The notes below the pieces were generated by a model, which saw only the letters and a program-made list of their open reading frames with translations, was not told the DNA's origin and searched no databases. DNA of 64,000 nt from the NCBI RefSeq assembly GCF_011927635.1, contig NZ_JAATJB010000008.1, positions 1-64,000 of the forward strand, written 5' to 3'. The DNA comes from Sphingomonas trueperi. GTDB lineage: Bacteria; Pseudomonadota; Alphaproteobacteria; Sphingomonadales; Sphingomonadaceae. The translations under genes and the position numbers were made by a program. This document shows positions 26,440-35,800 of this stretch, piece after piece (the stretch's first letter is position 1; each line of letters starts with the position of its first letter).

Positions 26440-29127
26440 ATGCCCCGCACCCTTTCCACGCTCGTCCGCAGCCTGGCGCTCGCCGGCGTCGCCGCCTGCG
26501 CCCTCACACCCGCGCTCGCCGCGCCGGTGGCCGAAGCCACCGTCAGCCTGGCGATCGGCAGCCGCGACCTCGGCGCCGCGCTCACCGAATTCGCCCGCCA
26601 GAGCGGCCGCCAGATCCTGTTCGCCCCCGACCTCGTCCGCGGCAAGCGCGCACCCGAACTGCGCGGCCGCTACGGTGTCGACCGCGCGCTGGCGATGCTG
26701 CTCGCCGGCAGCGGCCTGCGCTATCGCACCACCGCCAGCGGTACCTTCGTTGTCGAGGGCGGCGGCACCGAGGGAGCGGCGGCTGCACCCGCCGCGCGGG
26801 CCAGGCAAACGCAGGTCGCCGCGGCGGACCCGCAGCAGGAAGCCGCTGCCAACGACCCCGAAATCGTCGTGACCGGCACCGCCGGCGCGGGCACCCGCCG
26901 CCAGGATGCGTCCTTCGCCGTCACCACGATCAACGATGCCGCGATCGAACGGCTGGCACCGGCCAGCACCGCCGAAGTGCTCCGCGTCGTCCCCGGAATC
27001 AGCGTGGAGAGTTCGGGCGGCAAGAACGGCGCCAATATCTTCGTGCGCGGCTATCCTTCGGGCGGCGACGCCGAATTTGTGACGATCCAGTCCGAAGGCG
27101 TGCCGATCTTCTCGCCGCCGACGCTTTCCTTCCTCGAAAACTCGCAGCTGATCCGCATCGACTCGACCCTCAAGCGGGTTGAAGCGGTGCGCGGCGGCAC
27201 CGGGGCGCTGTTTTCCTCCGGCCAGCCGGGCCTGACGATCAACTTCGTCCAGCGCGAGGGCGGCGCGACGCCGGACAATCTGCTCAAGCTCGGCGTCGCC
27301 AGCTATGGCGACGTGCGCGCCGACGGCTATCTCTCCGGGCCGCTCGGAGCGAGCACGACCTATATGGTCGGCGGCTATTATTCGGCGGGCAACGGCGTGC
27401 GCAATCCGCGCTTCACCGCCGAGAAGGGCGGGCAGATCACCGCCAATGTCCGGCATGATTTCGACAATGGCTCGGTGCTCGTGTTCGGCCGTTACCTCAA
27501 CGATCGCGGCCAGTGGCTGCTGCCGATCCCGGTGGTGCAGAACGGCAAGAAGATCAGCCAGTACGGCAATTTCGATGCCGGCAGCGGCACGCTGGCGGGC
27601 GGCGAGACCCGGCTGGGCGTGCTCAACGACGGCACCCGGGTCGATCTGGCCGACGGGCGCGGGGCCGACGTCGTCAACCTGGGCGGCAATTTCGAATATC
27701 GGCTGGGCGACGGCTTCAAGCTGCGCGACCGCCTGAGCTGGCTCAAGGGTGATGCCGACACCACCGGCCTCGTCCCCGGCGGCACCCCGCCGCAGAGCGC
27801 CTCGGCCTATGCGGCGAGCAGGGGCGGCACGATCGGCAGCCTGAGCTTCGCCAATGGCGGCCAGGCGGTCCCCGGCACCACCCAGGTCGTCGAGGCCGGA
27901 CTGTGGCGCGTGCAGAAGCGCATCGAGAATTTCTCCAACGATCTCGCGCTCGAATGGAAGAAGGGCGGCAACAGCTTCACCGCAGGCGTCTATTACGCGG
28001 CCTATTCCTCGCGCGATCTGTGGAACCTCGGCAACAGCCAGCTGCTCACCGCCGAGCCTAATGCGCGCCGCCTGAACCTGACGCTGGCCGACGGCCGTAT
28101 CGTCACCCGCAACGGCTTCACCAGCGGATCGACCTTCAACGTCAACGCCGATTATGACGGCAAGGACGCGGCGGTTTATGCGGTGGACGAGCTGCAGGTG
28201 AACGACCAGCTCCGCCTCGATGCTGGCCTGCGCTACCAGCACCATTCGGTCGACGGCACGCTGGAGAATAACGGCACCGCGCCGGTGGGCGGGCTCGATG
28301 GCAACCCGAACACGCTGTACGACAACAGCGACGCGGTGCTGAACGGCACCTTTTCGACGATCCGCTATCGCGGCGAGAAATGGTCATGGACGGCGGGTGC
28401 GAACTACGACTTCACCCGCGTGATCGGGCTGTTCCTGCGCTACAGCCGCGGCAACAGCTTCCCCTTCTTCGACAACCTCCGCGACGGCATCACCGTGGCG
28501 CCGCGCGTCGATACCTATGAGGGCGGGCTGAAGGTCTCGACCGATCTGGCGAGCGCCTATCTCACCGTGTTCCACAACGACTTCAACGGCCTCGCCACCA
28601 CGGTGATCACCAGCGGGGCGCCGATCGCCTCGATCGGCGGGGCGCGCGCGACCGGCGTCGAGCTGGAGGGCGAGCTGCGGCCGGTGCGCAACTTCACCAT
28701 CGGCTTTTCGGGCACCTATCTCGACAGCAAGTATCGCAACTTTTTCACCGATAACGGCGCGACCAACCTGACCGGTAATCGCGTGCAGCGCCAGCCCAAG
28801 TGGCAGTGGCGCGTCTCGCCGGCCTATTCGGTGGAGTTCGGCTCCGAGAGCAAGGCGACTTTGTTCACCTCGGTCACCTATATCGGCGACCGCTTCTCCG
28901 ACGTGCAGAACGCGCAGCTGCTGCCCAACTATTACAAATGGGACGCGGGGCTGACCGTGGACATCACCAAGCGGATCACGCTCCAGGCCTCGGTCGACAA
29001 CATCACCAACACGATCGGGCTGACCGAGGGCAATCCGCGCACGATCGGATCGCAGGGCAGCGGGGTGATCCTCGCGCGGCCGATCCTCGGCCGGTCGGCG
29101 CTGTTCAGCGCTTCCTACCACTTCTGA
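26440..29127 (+). CDS. TonB-dependent outer-membrane receptor with STN signalling domain
   Basis: The 895-residue protein has a signal peptide (1-27), then an STN domain (about 32-105: VSLAIGSRDLGAALTEFARQ, ALAMLLAGSGLRYR). The plug starts near 140 (SFAVTTINDAAIERLAPAST, RVVPGISVESSGGKNGANIF), and the 22-stranded barrel ends with the terminal aromatic of LFSASYHF. Siderophore-receptor-type blocks are present in the plug and late barrel. GGGAGGATCCTG precedes the ATG. The STN domain and the upstream FecI/FecR pair imply ligand-dependent self-induction. The ligand may be a siderophore, but the exported trehalase that follows allows a sugar or glycoside instead. Confidence 0.93.
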   Translation: MPRTLSTLVRSLALAGVAACALTPALAAPVAEATVSLAIGSRDLGAALTEFARQSGRQILFAPDLVRGKRAPELRGRYGVDRALAMLLAGSGLRYRTTASGTFVVEGGGTEGAAAAPAARARQTQVAAADPQQEAAANDPEIVVTGTAGAGTRRQDASFAVTTINDAAIERLAPASTAEVLRVVPGISVESSGGKNGANIFVRGYPSGGDAEFVTIQSEGVPIFSPPTLSFLENSQLIRIDSTLKRVEAVRGGTGALFSSGQPGLTINFVQREGGATPDNLLKLGVASYGDVRADGYLSGPLGASTTYMVGGYYSAGNGVRNPRFTAEKGGQITANVRHDFDNGSVLVFGRYLNDRGQWLLPIPVVQNGKKISQYGNFDAGSGTLAGGETRLGVLNDGTRVDLADGRGADVVNLGGNFEYRLGDGFKLRDRLSWLKGDADTTGLVPGGTPPQSASAYAASRGGTIGSLSFANGGQAVPGTTQVVEAGLWRVQKRIENFSNDLALEWKKGGNSFTAGVYYAAYSSRDLWNLGNSQLLTAEPNARRLNLTLADGRIVTRNGFTSGSTFNVNADYDGKDAAVYAVDELQVNDQLRLDAGLRYQHHSVDGTLENNGTAPVGGLDGNPNTLYDNSDAVLNGTFSTIRYRGEKWSWTAGANYDFTRVIGLFLRYSRGNSFPFFDNLRDGITVAPRVDTYEGGLKVSTDLASAYLTVFHNDFNGLATTVITSGAPIASIGGARATGVELEGELRPVRNFTIGFSGTYLDSKYRNFFTDNGATNLTGNRVQRQPKWQWRVSPAYSVEFGSESKATLFTSVTYIGDRFSDVQNAQLLPNYYKWDAGLTVDITKRITLQASVDNITNTIGLTEGNPRTIGSQGSGVILARPILGRSALFSASYHF

Positions 29128-29200
29128 ACACCCCCGAGGGGCCGGCCGGGCGCAGCGCTCGACCGGCCTCGTGCGTTGTGCGCCCGATGAGGATGACCCG

Positions 29201-30772
29201 ATGATCCGCCGCCTGCTCTCGCTCGCCGCCCTGCTGTGCGTCGCCGCGACCGACCCCGAGCCGCAGAGCCCCGCCCAGCTGTTCGGCCCGCTGTTCGATG
29301 CGGTGCAGATGGCGCAGGTATTCCCGGACGGGAAGACCTTCGTCGATGCGGTGCCCAAGGAGGATCCGGCGGCGATCCTGGCGGCCTATCGCAAGGCGAA
29401 GCCGAAGACGCGCGAGGCGCTGAAAGCGTTCGTCGAGGCGCATTTCACGCTGCCGGCGCCGGGCAACGGCGCGCCGGTGCCGCAGGAGAAGCTCGGCCTG
29501 CGCGCGCACGTCCAGGCGCTGTGGCCGGTGCTGTCGCGCCCGGCGCTGACGCCCGAGCCGGGCAACTCGGCGCTGTCGCTGCCGGCGCCCTATGTCGTCC
29601 CCGGCGGGCGTTTCCGCGAAATCTATTACTGGGACAGCTATTTCACCATGCTGGGCCTCAAGGTCGATGGCCAGCAGGCGATGGTCGAGCACATGCTCGA
29701 CGACTTCGTCAGCCTTATCCAGCGCTACGGCCATATCCCCAACGGCACCCGCAGCTATTATCTCAGCCGCTCGCAGCCGCCCTTCTTCGCCCTGATGCTC
29801 GACCTGTCGGACGCGCGCGATCCGGCGGTGCTGCGCACCCGCCTCGCGGCATTACGCAGCGAATATGGCTATTGGATGCGCGGGGCGGGCTGCATCACGG
29901 CGGCGCAGGCGGCGTGCGAGCATGTCGTGCGGATGGCCGATGGCAGCCTGCTCAACCGCTATTGGGACGCGCGCGAGGCGCCGCGCGACGAAAGCTATCG
30001 CGAGGACGTGAACACCGGCAAGGTCGCGGCGGGCCGCCCGCTCACCGCCGTCTATCGCGATCTGCGGGCGGGTGCGGAAAGCGGCTGGGACTATAGCTCG
30101 CGCTGGCTGGCCGACGGGAAGACGCTGGCGACCGTGCACACGACCGACATCGTGCCGGTCGACCTCAACAGCCTGCTCTGGGCGATGGAGCGCGGGATCG
30201 CGCAGCGCTGCGCGACGCTCGCCGATGCCGACTGCGCGGCCGATTTCACCCGCCGCGCCGCCCAGCGGCGCAAGGCGATCGACACCTATCTCTGGCTTGG
30301 CGCCGAGCAGCGCTACGCCGATTACGACTGGCGTCAGCAGCGCACGACGCCGGTGCTGTCGGCCGCGACATTGTTCCCGCTGTTCGTCGGCGCGGCGAGC
30401 GCCGAGCAGGCGAGCGCCGTCGCCACGGCCGTGCGCGCCAAGCTGGTCGCCCCCGGCGGCCTGCGCACCACCGGCAACCGCACCGGGCAGCAATGGGATA
30501 CTCCCAATGGCTGGGCGCCGCTGCAATGGGTCGCGATCGACGGGCTCGCCGGCTATGGCCAGCGCGATCTGGCGAAGGACATTGCCGCGCGCTGGCTGGC
30601 GACGGTCGACCGCGCCTATCGCGCCACGGGAAAGATGCTCGAGAAATATGACGTCGAGGAGCAGGTGCCCGGCGGCGGCGGCGAATATCCGCTGCAGGAC
30701 GGCTTCGGCTGGACCAACGGCGTGACCAGCGCGCTGCTCGAACGCTATCCGGATCTGGCAGCGGGGCGCTGA
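29201..30772 (+). CDS. treA: Exported alpha,alpha-trehalase (GH37)
   Basis: The 523-residue enzyme hydrolyses trehalose to two glucoses. Both GH37 signatures are present: PGGRFREIYYWDSYFT near 133-148 and QWDTPNGWAPLQW near 429-441, with a glycine-rich tail GGGGEYPLQDGFGWTNGV. Residues 1-17 are a signal peptide (MIRRLLSLAALLCVAAT), so it acts in the periplasm. The ATG at 29201 is chosen over 29171 because it gives this signal. It lies 73 bp after the receptor gene, with a GC-rich imperfect hairpin in the gap, so it may share transcripts with it at lower level. Confidence 0.95.
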   Translation: MIRRLLSLAALLCVAATDPEPQSPAQLFGPLFDAVQMAQVFPDGKTFVDAVPKEDPAAILAAYRKAKPKTREALKAFVEAHFTLPAPGNGAPVPQEKLGLRAHVQALWPVLSRPALTPEPGNSALSLPAPYVVPGGRFREIYYWDSYFTMLGLKVDGQQAMVEHMLDDFVSLIQRYGHIPNGTRSYYLSRSQPPFFALMLDLSDARDPAVLRTRLAALRSEYGYWMRGAGCITAAQAACEHVVRMADGSLLNRYWDAREAPRDESYREDVNTGKVAAGRPLTAVYRDLRAGAESGWDYSSRWLADGKTLATVHTTDIVPVDLNSLLWAMERGIAQRCATLADADCAADFTRRAAQRRKAIDTYLWLGAEQRYADYDWRQQRTTPVLSAATLFPLFVGAASAEQASAVATAVRAKLVAPGGLRTTGNRTGQQWDTPNGWAPLQWVAIDGLAGYGQRDLAKDIAARWLATVDRAYRATGKMLEKYDVEEQVPGGGGEYPLQDGFGWTNGVTSALLERYPDLAAGR

Positions 30773-30785
30773 GGCGCCCTCCGCG

Positions 30786-31867
30786 TCAGGCGTCGATCGG
30801 CAGGCGGATGCGGAAGATCGAGCCGCCGCTTGGGCGCGGGACATGGTCGATCGTGCCGCCATGGTCCTCGACGATCTGGCGGCAGATCTTGAGCCCGAGG
30901 CCGAGTCCGCTCGCCCTGGTGGTGTAGAACCCTTCGAACAGCCGGTCGCGATCGGTCGCGGCAATGCCCGGCCCGCTGTCCTCGACGTCGATCTGGACGA
31001 ACCCGCCATCGGCCCGCGCCCGCAGCTTCAGCGCGCGGTTCCAGCATTGCGCGTCGGCCATGGCTTGGGCGGCGTTGATCAGCAGGTTGATCAGCACCTG
31101 GCGCAACTGCACCCCGTCGGCAGGCACCGGCGGCAGGCCGCCAGCGATGTCGAGCACCAGCGTCGCCTAGCGGCTGGCGAGTTCGGGGCGCAGGAGGTCG
31201 GCGGTTTCCTCGATCAGCGGGCGGAGCGCGCAGCGACCGCGGGTTTCGGATCGGCTGGCCGCCAGGCCGCGCAGCCGGGCGACGGTTTCCTCGGCCTTGG
31301 CACCGCCGAGGACGATCCTGTCGAGGCACTGCTCGATCTGCGCGAGGTTGGGTTCGGGGCGCCGCAACCAGCGCTGCGCCGCCTGGGCCGAGGCGAGGAT
31401 GACGCTGAGCGGCTGGCGCACCTCATGCGCGATCGTCGCGGTCATCACGCCGAGGGTGGCGAGGCGGTCGGCATGCGCCCTCTGCGCGCGCTGGCGGGTC
31501 AGCGCTTCCTCCGCCGCCACCTGGTCGCTGCGGTCGAGCAGGCCGAAGGTGATCTGCCCGGCCGGATCGGCGTCCTCGCACCAGCTGGTATAGTGGACGG
31601 GCAAGGTACCGCCGGGTACCTGCAACGCCAGCTGGGTGCGGAAATACGCATCGGGCTCGCCGCGCCCCCGAAGCGATTCCACCAGCTGGTCGGCCTGTGC
31701 GAAGCGCCATAGCGCCGACGCAGCAGATCCTCGCGCCGCGCCTGCGGCAGATCGCGTGCGGCGAGGCCGTCGAGGAGCGCCGCGGCACCCGCGTCGACGT
31801 CGAAGCGGCCGAGCGCGAGGCCCATCGCATCCACGGCCCGCGTCGCAGTCTCGAAACCCTGCACCAC
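30786..31867 (-). pseudogene. Sensor histidine kinase broken by a frameshift and an amber codon
   Basis: Read in three pieces, a single PAS-type kinase can be rebuilt. From GTG 31867 the frame runs about 52 residues to DLPQARREDLLRRR; near 31710 coding moves to another frame (LWRFAQADQLVESLRGRG) without a start. That frame continues through the H-box TIAHEVRQPLSVILASAQ until TAG at 31167-31169 in ELASR-stop-ATLVLDIAGG. The same frame resumes with the N box VLINLLINAAQAM, DSGPGI and LGLGLKICRQIVEDHGG, ending at 30786. Both the kinase core and its ATP domain are recognisable, but no intact product can be made unless the amber codon and the shift are read through. It lies 7 bp after an equally damaged hydrolase gene. 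Confidence 0.85.
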
Positions 31868-31874
31868 CGAGGGC

Positions 31875-32255
31875 TCAGCGCGTGAGGAACTGCAGCAGAC
31901 CCTGGTTCAGCTGGTCCTTGTGGGTGAGCAGGATGCCGTGCGGCGCGCCGGGATAGACCTTAAGCGTCGCATCCGGGAACAGCGCCGCCGCCTGGCGCGC
32001 GGTGGCGTCGAAGGGCACGAAGGCGTCGCGCTCGCCATGGATCACCAGCACCGGCACGTCGAACCGGCCGATATCGTCGCGATAGTCGGTCTCGGCACAG
32101 GCGATGACGCGGTAGCCTTGGGATCCCAGGAACATCATCTGGTTTTCCCACATGTCGCCGTTGAGCGACCAGCCCTGCGCGAACACCACCGGCGCGCCCT
32201 GGCCCCAGTCCTTGTAATAGAGGCGCGTCCCGTCCTGCAGGTCCAGCATTGGCAT
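31875..32255 (-). pseudogene. Alpha/beta hydrolase (arylesterase/haloperoxidase type) with internal deletion
   Basis: The 126-residue frame begins MPMLDLQDGTRLYYKDWGQG and ends VYPGAPHGILLTHKDQLNQG, the two ends of non-haem chloroperoxidase/arylesterase proteins of about 275 residues. The first part runs to FLGSQGYRVIA and then jumps to AETDYRDDIGRFDVPVLVIHG. In full-length relatives about 150 residues lie between these, including the nucleophile GHSxGG elbow. The join keeps the frame. The distal aspartate (HGERDAFVP) and histidine (APHG) remain, but without the serine the product should be inactive. GGGAGG precedes the ATG. Confidence 0.8.
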
Positions 32256-32603
32256 CGTCGGTCCCTCCCGGCAGGTCAGTAGCCTAGCCACGATGGTTGA
32301 AAGGTCCCCGTCCCGATCGAGGGGCGCGCACGGCCACGAAAGAGGGCGCGAAGCCGCAGTCTGGCGGAGCGGGGCCGTCCGGGATTGATGCGATGCCCGC
32401 TTTTTTGGCGATTCCGCACGCCACGTGCGGGGGCCTATCGAATCGGGTTTTGCCGGCGGTCTTGCCGCCCCTGCCTGCCGCTGCCGTCGTGGACGGCCCG
32501 ATGCTGCAAAACATCTCAATCTCCTTCCACCGCGTCTCAAAAGCCGTTCGCGATCTTGACGCGCTGGGCGCGACGAGGCCTGCCGCGCGAGCATTCGGAG
32601 GGG

Positions 32604-32619
32604 ATCATGGGGGCATGAT
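32604..32619 (+). promoter_or_regulatory. Leader stem-loop 1 (ATCATG-GGGG-CATGAT)
   Basis: This is a perfect 6-bp inverted repeat closing a GGGG loop. It is the first of three stem-loops upstream of TpsA. There is no T run, and the function is unknown. Confidence 0.6.
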
Positions 32620-32636
32620 GCCGAGCGGGGGACACG

Positions 32637-32664
32637 GCGTGGCCTTTCGGGGGAAAGGCCACGC
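32637..32664 (+). promoter_or_regulatory. Leader stem-loop 2 (12-bp stem, GGGG loop)
   Basis: GCGTGGCCTTTC (32637-32648), loop GGGG, and GAAAGGCCACGC (32653-32664) pair without mismatch. It lies 17 bases after stem-loop 1 and 157 bases before the TpsA start. The lack of a following T run argues against a simple terminator. Confidence 0.7.
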
Positions 32665-32685
32665 TGCGCCGGTGAACAGGGGGGT

Positions 32686-32729
32686 CGACGATGGCGCTGC
32701 GCGTACCGGGGGCGCGCGCGCCATCGTCG
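32686..32729 (+). promoter_or_regulatory. Leader stem-loop 3 (12-bp stem plus inner 5-bp stem)
   Basis: CGACGATGGCGC (32686-32697) pairs perfectly with GCGCCATCGTCG (32718-32729), and inside it GCGCG (32699-32703) pairs with CGCGC (32713-32717) around a loop containing GGGGG. It starts 21 bases after stem-loop 2 and ends 92 bases before the TpsA start. Confidence 0.7.
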
Positions 32730-32821
32730 GCCATGTCGCCGCCAGCCCTCTTCCTGAGCCTTCCGATGCCGCTGCGGCTGCGCGTCGCATGCCATTTTCC
32801 CTTCGTGAGCGAGTAGAGATC

Positions 32822-35800
32822 ATGCTGACGCGCCGCCGCGCCGCCCTTGCCGACCATCGCAACGCGGGCTGCCGCCTGCGCCGCCTGCTGCTCGGTGCCA
32901 CCATCCTGGGCGGGGCCGTACCGCTCGCCGCACAGGCGCAGACGATGCTGCCGGGCGGGGGCACCGTCGTCGCGGGCCAGGCGTCGATCGGCGCGGCGGG
33001 AAGCACGATGACGATCCGCCAGGGTAGCGACCGGGCGATCATCGACTGGGCCCATTTCTCGATCGGCGAAAAGGCCGGGGTGCTGATCGAGAACGGCTCG
33101 GGTGCGACGCTCAACCGGGTGACGGGGAGCGCGGTCTCGTCGATCGACGGGCTGCTGCGCGCGACCGGATCGGTGTATCTGGTCAATCCCAATGGCGTCG
33201 TTATCGGCGCGCGCGGGATCGTCGAGACCGGCGGGAGCTTCATCGCCTCGACGCTCGACGTGCCCGATGCCGCCTTCCTGGCCGGCGGCAGCCTCACCTT
33301 TGCGGGCACCTCGCGGGCCAAGGTGGTGAATCTCGGCAAGGTCAGCGCGCTCGGCGGCAATGTCGCACTGATCGGTGCGGTGGTGGAGAACCAGGGCAGT
33401 CTCTCCGCCGCCAACGGTACCGTGGGCATGATCGCCGGCAGCAAGGTACTGCTCCGCGACGCCGCGCATGACGGCGGCGGGCTGTTCTCCGTCCTGTATG
33501 GCGACGCCCAGACCGGCGCGGCCAATGGCGGGACGATCGCCGCCGCCAATGTCGAGCTCCGCGCGCAGCAGGGCAATGTCTATGCGCTGGCGGGCAACAG
33601 CGCCGGCACGATCAACGCCACCGGCGTGCGGCGGGGCGACGGCAGGGTCTGGCTGGTCAGCACGGCGGGTGCCACCGAGGTGGCGGGGACGATCCGCGCG
33701 CTGGGCGAGGGCGGATCCGCCGGCGCGATCGAGACCTCGGGCGCCCGGCTGCGCATCAGCGCTTCGGCCATCGATGCGGCGGGCGGCACCTGGCTGCTTG
33801 ACCCCGAGGACCTGGTCATCGACAGCGCCGCTGCAGCCGCGATCAACGACACGCTTGCCGCCAATACCGGCGTGACGTTGGTCAGCGGCGTGGACGACTA
33901 TGGCTATACGAAGGACGGTCCGGGCGACATCCTGATCAATGCCGGCCTGTCGTGGAACACCGGGGCGACACTCACGCTCAACGCCTATCACGGCATCGCG
34001 ATCAACGCGGATATCGCCGTACGTGGCGGCGGATCGCTGGCCTTGCGGACCAACCAGGGCGGGACCGGCGGCAACGTGGTGTTCGCTCCGGGGCGCTCGA
34101 TCACCTTCGCCGATGGGCAGTCGGGCCAGTCGCTCAGCATCAACGATGCCGCATACACGCTGGTCCACTCCTGGTCGGACCTGCAGGCGATCAGCGGGCA
34201 GAGCGGCAATTTCGCGCTCGCGCACGATCTGCCTTCGCAGTCCGCTTCCGCGGCGGTCGTCGCCGAACTGAGCGGGGCGCTGGACGGGCTGGGCCATAGC
34301 ATCTCGAACCTGGCGATACGCGCCACCAATGCCACAAATGTCGGTCTGATCGGCACCGTCAACAGCGGCGCCGCGGTGCGCAACCTCGTGCTCGATACGG
34401 CCTTGGCGATCGACTGGTCCGCCAAGGGCAGCAGCAACATGGGGGCGCTTGCGGGCGTCAACTATGGAAAGATCGAGAACATTTCCGGCGACGTGCAGGC
34501 GCTAACCGGCGACGGCAGCAATGTCGGCGGCCTGGTGGGGGTGAATCGGGGCGATATCCGCAACGTTACCATCCGCGGGGATGCCGGCGGCAACAACAAT
34601 GTCGGTGGGCTGGTCGGACAGAATTTCGGTCGGATCAGCGGCGCACAACTGACCTCCCCCGCCGCCACCGAAGGCGCGCATTTCGTCGGAGGGCTGGTGG
34701 GCCGCAACGAGGATTCGGGCAGCATCTCCGACTCCTTTGCGAAGACGCCCGTGGGCGCCATCCTCGATTTGCTGACCGAGGTGAAGCAAACCGGGCTGTC
34801 CAACCACGCGGGCGGGCTCGTCGGATTCAATTCGGGCCGCATCACGCGCTCTTTCGCCACCGGTGCGGTCAGAGGCTCGGAAAGTGTCGGCGGACTGGTC
34901 GGCGAGAATGCCGGCAGCGGCACGATCGATCGCGCCTACGCAACCGGCGCGGTCACGGCAAAGAACAAGAATGCCGGCGGGCTGGTTGGTACCAACTCGG
35001 CGGTTCAGGGCAGGATCGACATCTCGTACGCGACCGGTGCGGTCGCGGCGGACACCAATGCGGGCGGACTGGTCGGCTATCATGTCTATGGCGGCCACAT
35101 GGCCAACGTCTATGCCACCGGCAGCGCCACCGCCCGGGAGATGGTCGGCGGGATCGTTGGCGAAAACCGCGGCCAGATCGATTTCGGCTATGCGTCCGGG
35201 AAGGTAACCATCACTTCGAACGCCCTTACCGCGGGCGGCATTGCCGGGCTCGGCAATTTCTACACGAATGTCCGGTGGAACAAGGAAACGACCGGCCAAT
35301 CGAAACCGACGGGAGGGAGCTACGAACAGCCTTTGGTCAGAGGGCTGCTGACGACCCAGATGGCGTCGGCCGGCAGTTTCGAGGGGTGGGACCTCGATAG
35401 TGCCGGCGGCCAGGACAAGATCTGGCGCATCTATGAAGGCGCCACTGCACCGCTGCTCAAGGCATTCCTGACGACGGCGACCGTCTCGTTCAGTGGCAGC
35501 ACCGCGGCAAGCGGGCTCTACGACGGCACCAACCAGGCGACGCGATTCAGTACTTCGGTTCGGACGGCGAACGGGCAGGCGGTGGACCCGGCAAGGATCA
35601 CGGGCACCATCCGCTACAGTTGCACGGGCGGGACGGGCAACTGCGTCGACGCCGGCAGCTACACGGTGCGCGCCGCCAGCGGCCTCGCCTCGACGCAGTC
35701 GGGCTACGACCTCGTCTATGCCGACATGACCGCGAGCCTGTCCATCACCCCGCGCACGCTCGACGTGACGGCGAACGCCGCGACCCAGGTCTATGGCGAC

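Larger units (their letters stand above)
32256..32821. other. 566-bp leader region of the TpsA gene, no gene
   Basis: The frame of TpsA stays open back to 32297, but the residues before the signal peptide look like low-complexity noise and no ribosome binding site supports an earlier start. The region separates the damaged hydrolase (leftward) from TpsA (rightward), so it should contain both promoters. Its striking content is three perfect stem-loops at 32604-32729, listed separately. Confidence 0.6.

Noticed and set aside
26215..28245. Minus-strand 676-codon frame
   Set aside because: Antisense of the TonB receptor gene; no recognisable domain.
32297..32821. N-terminal extension of TpsA
   Set aside because: The frame is open but has no ribosome binding site or homology-like sequence, and it overlaps three perfect stem-loops; the signal peptide begins at or just before 32822.
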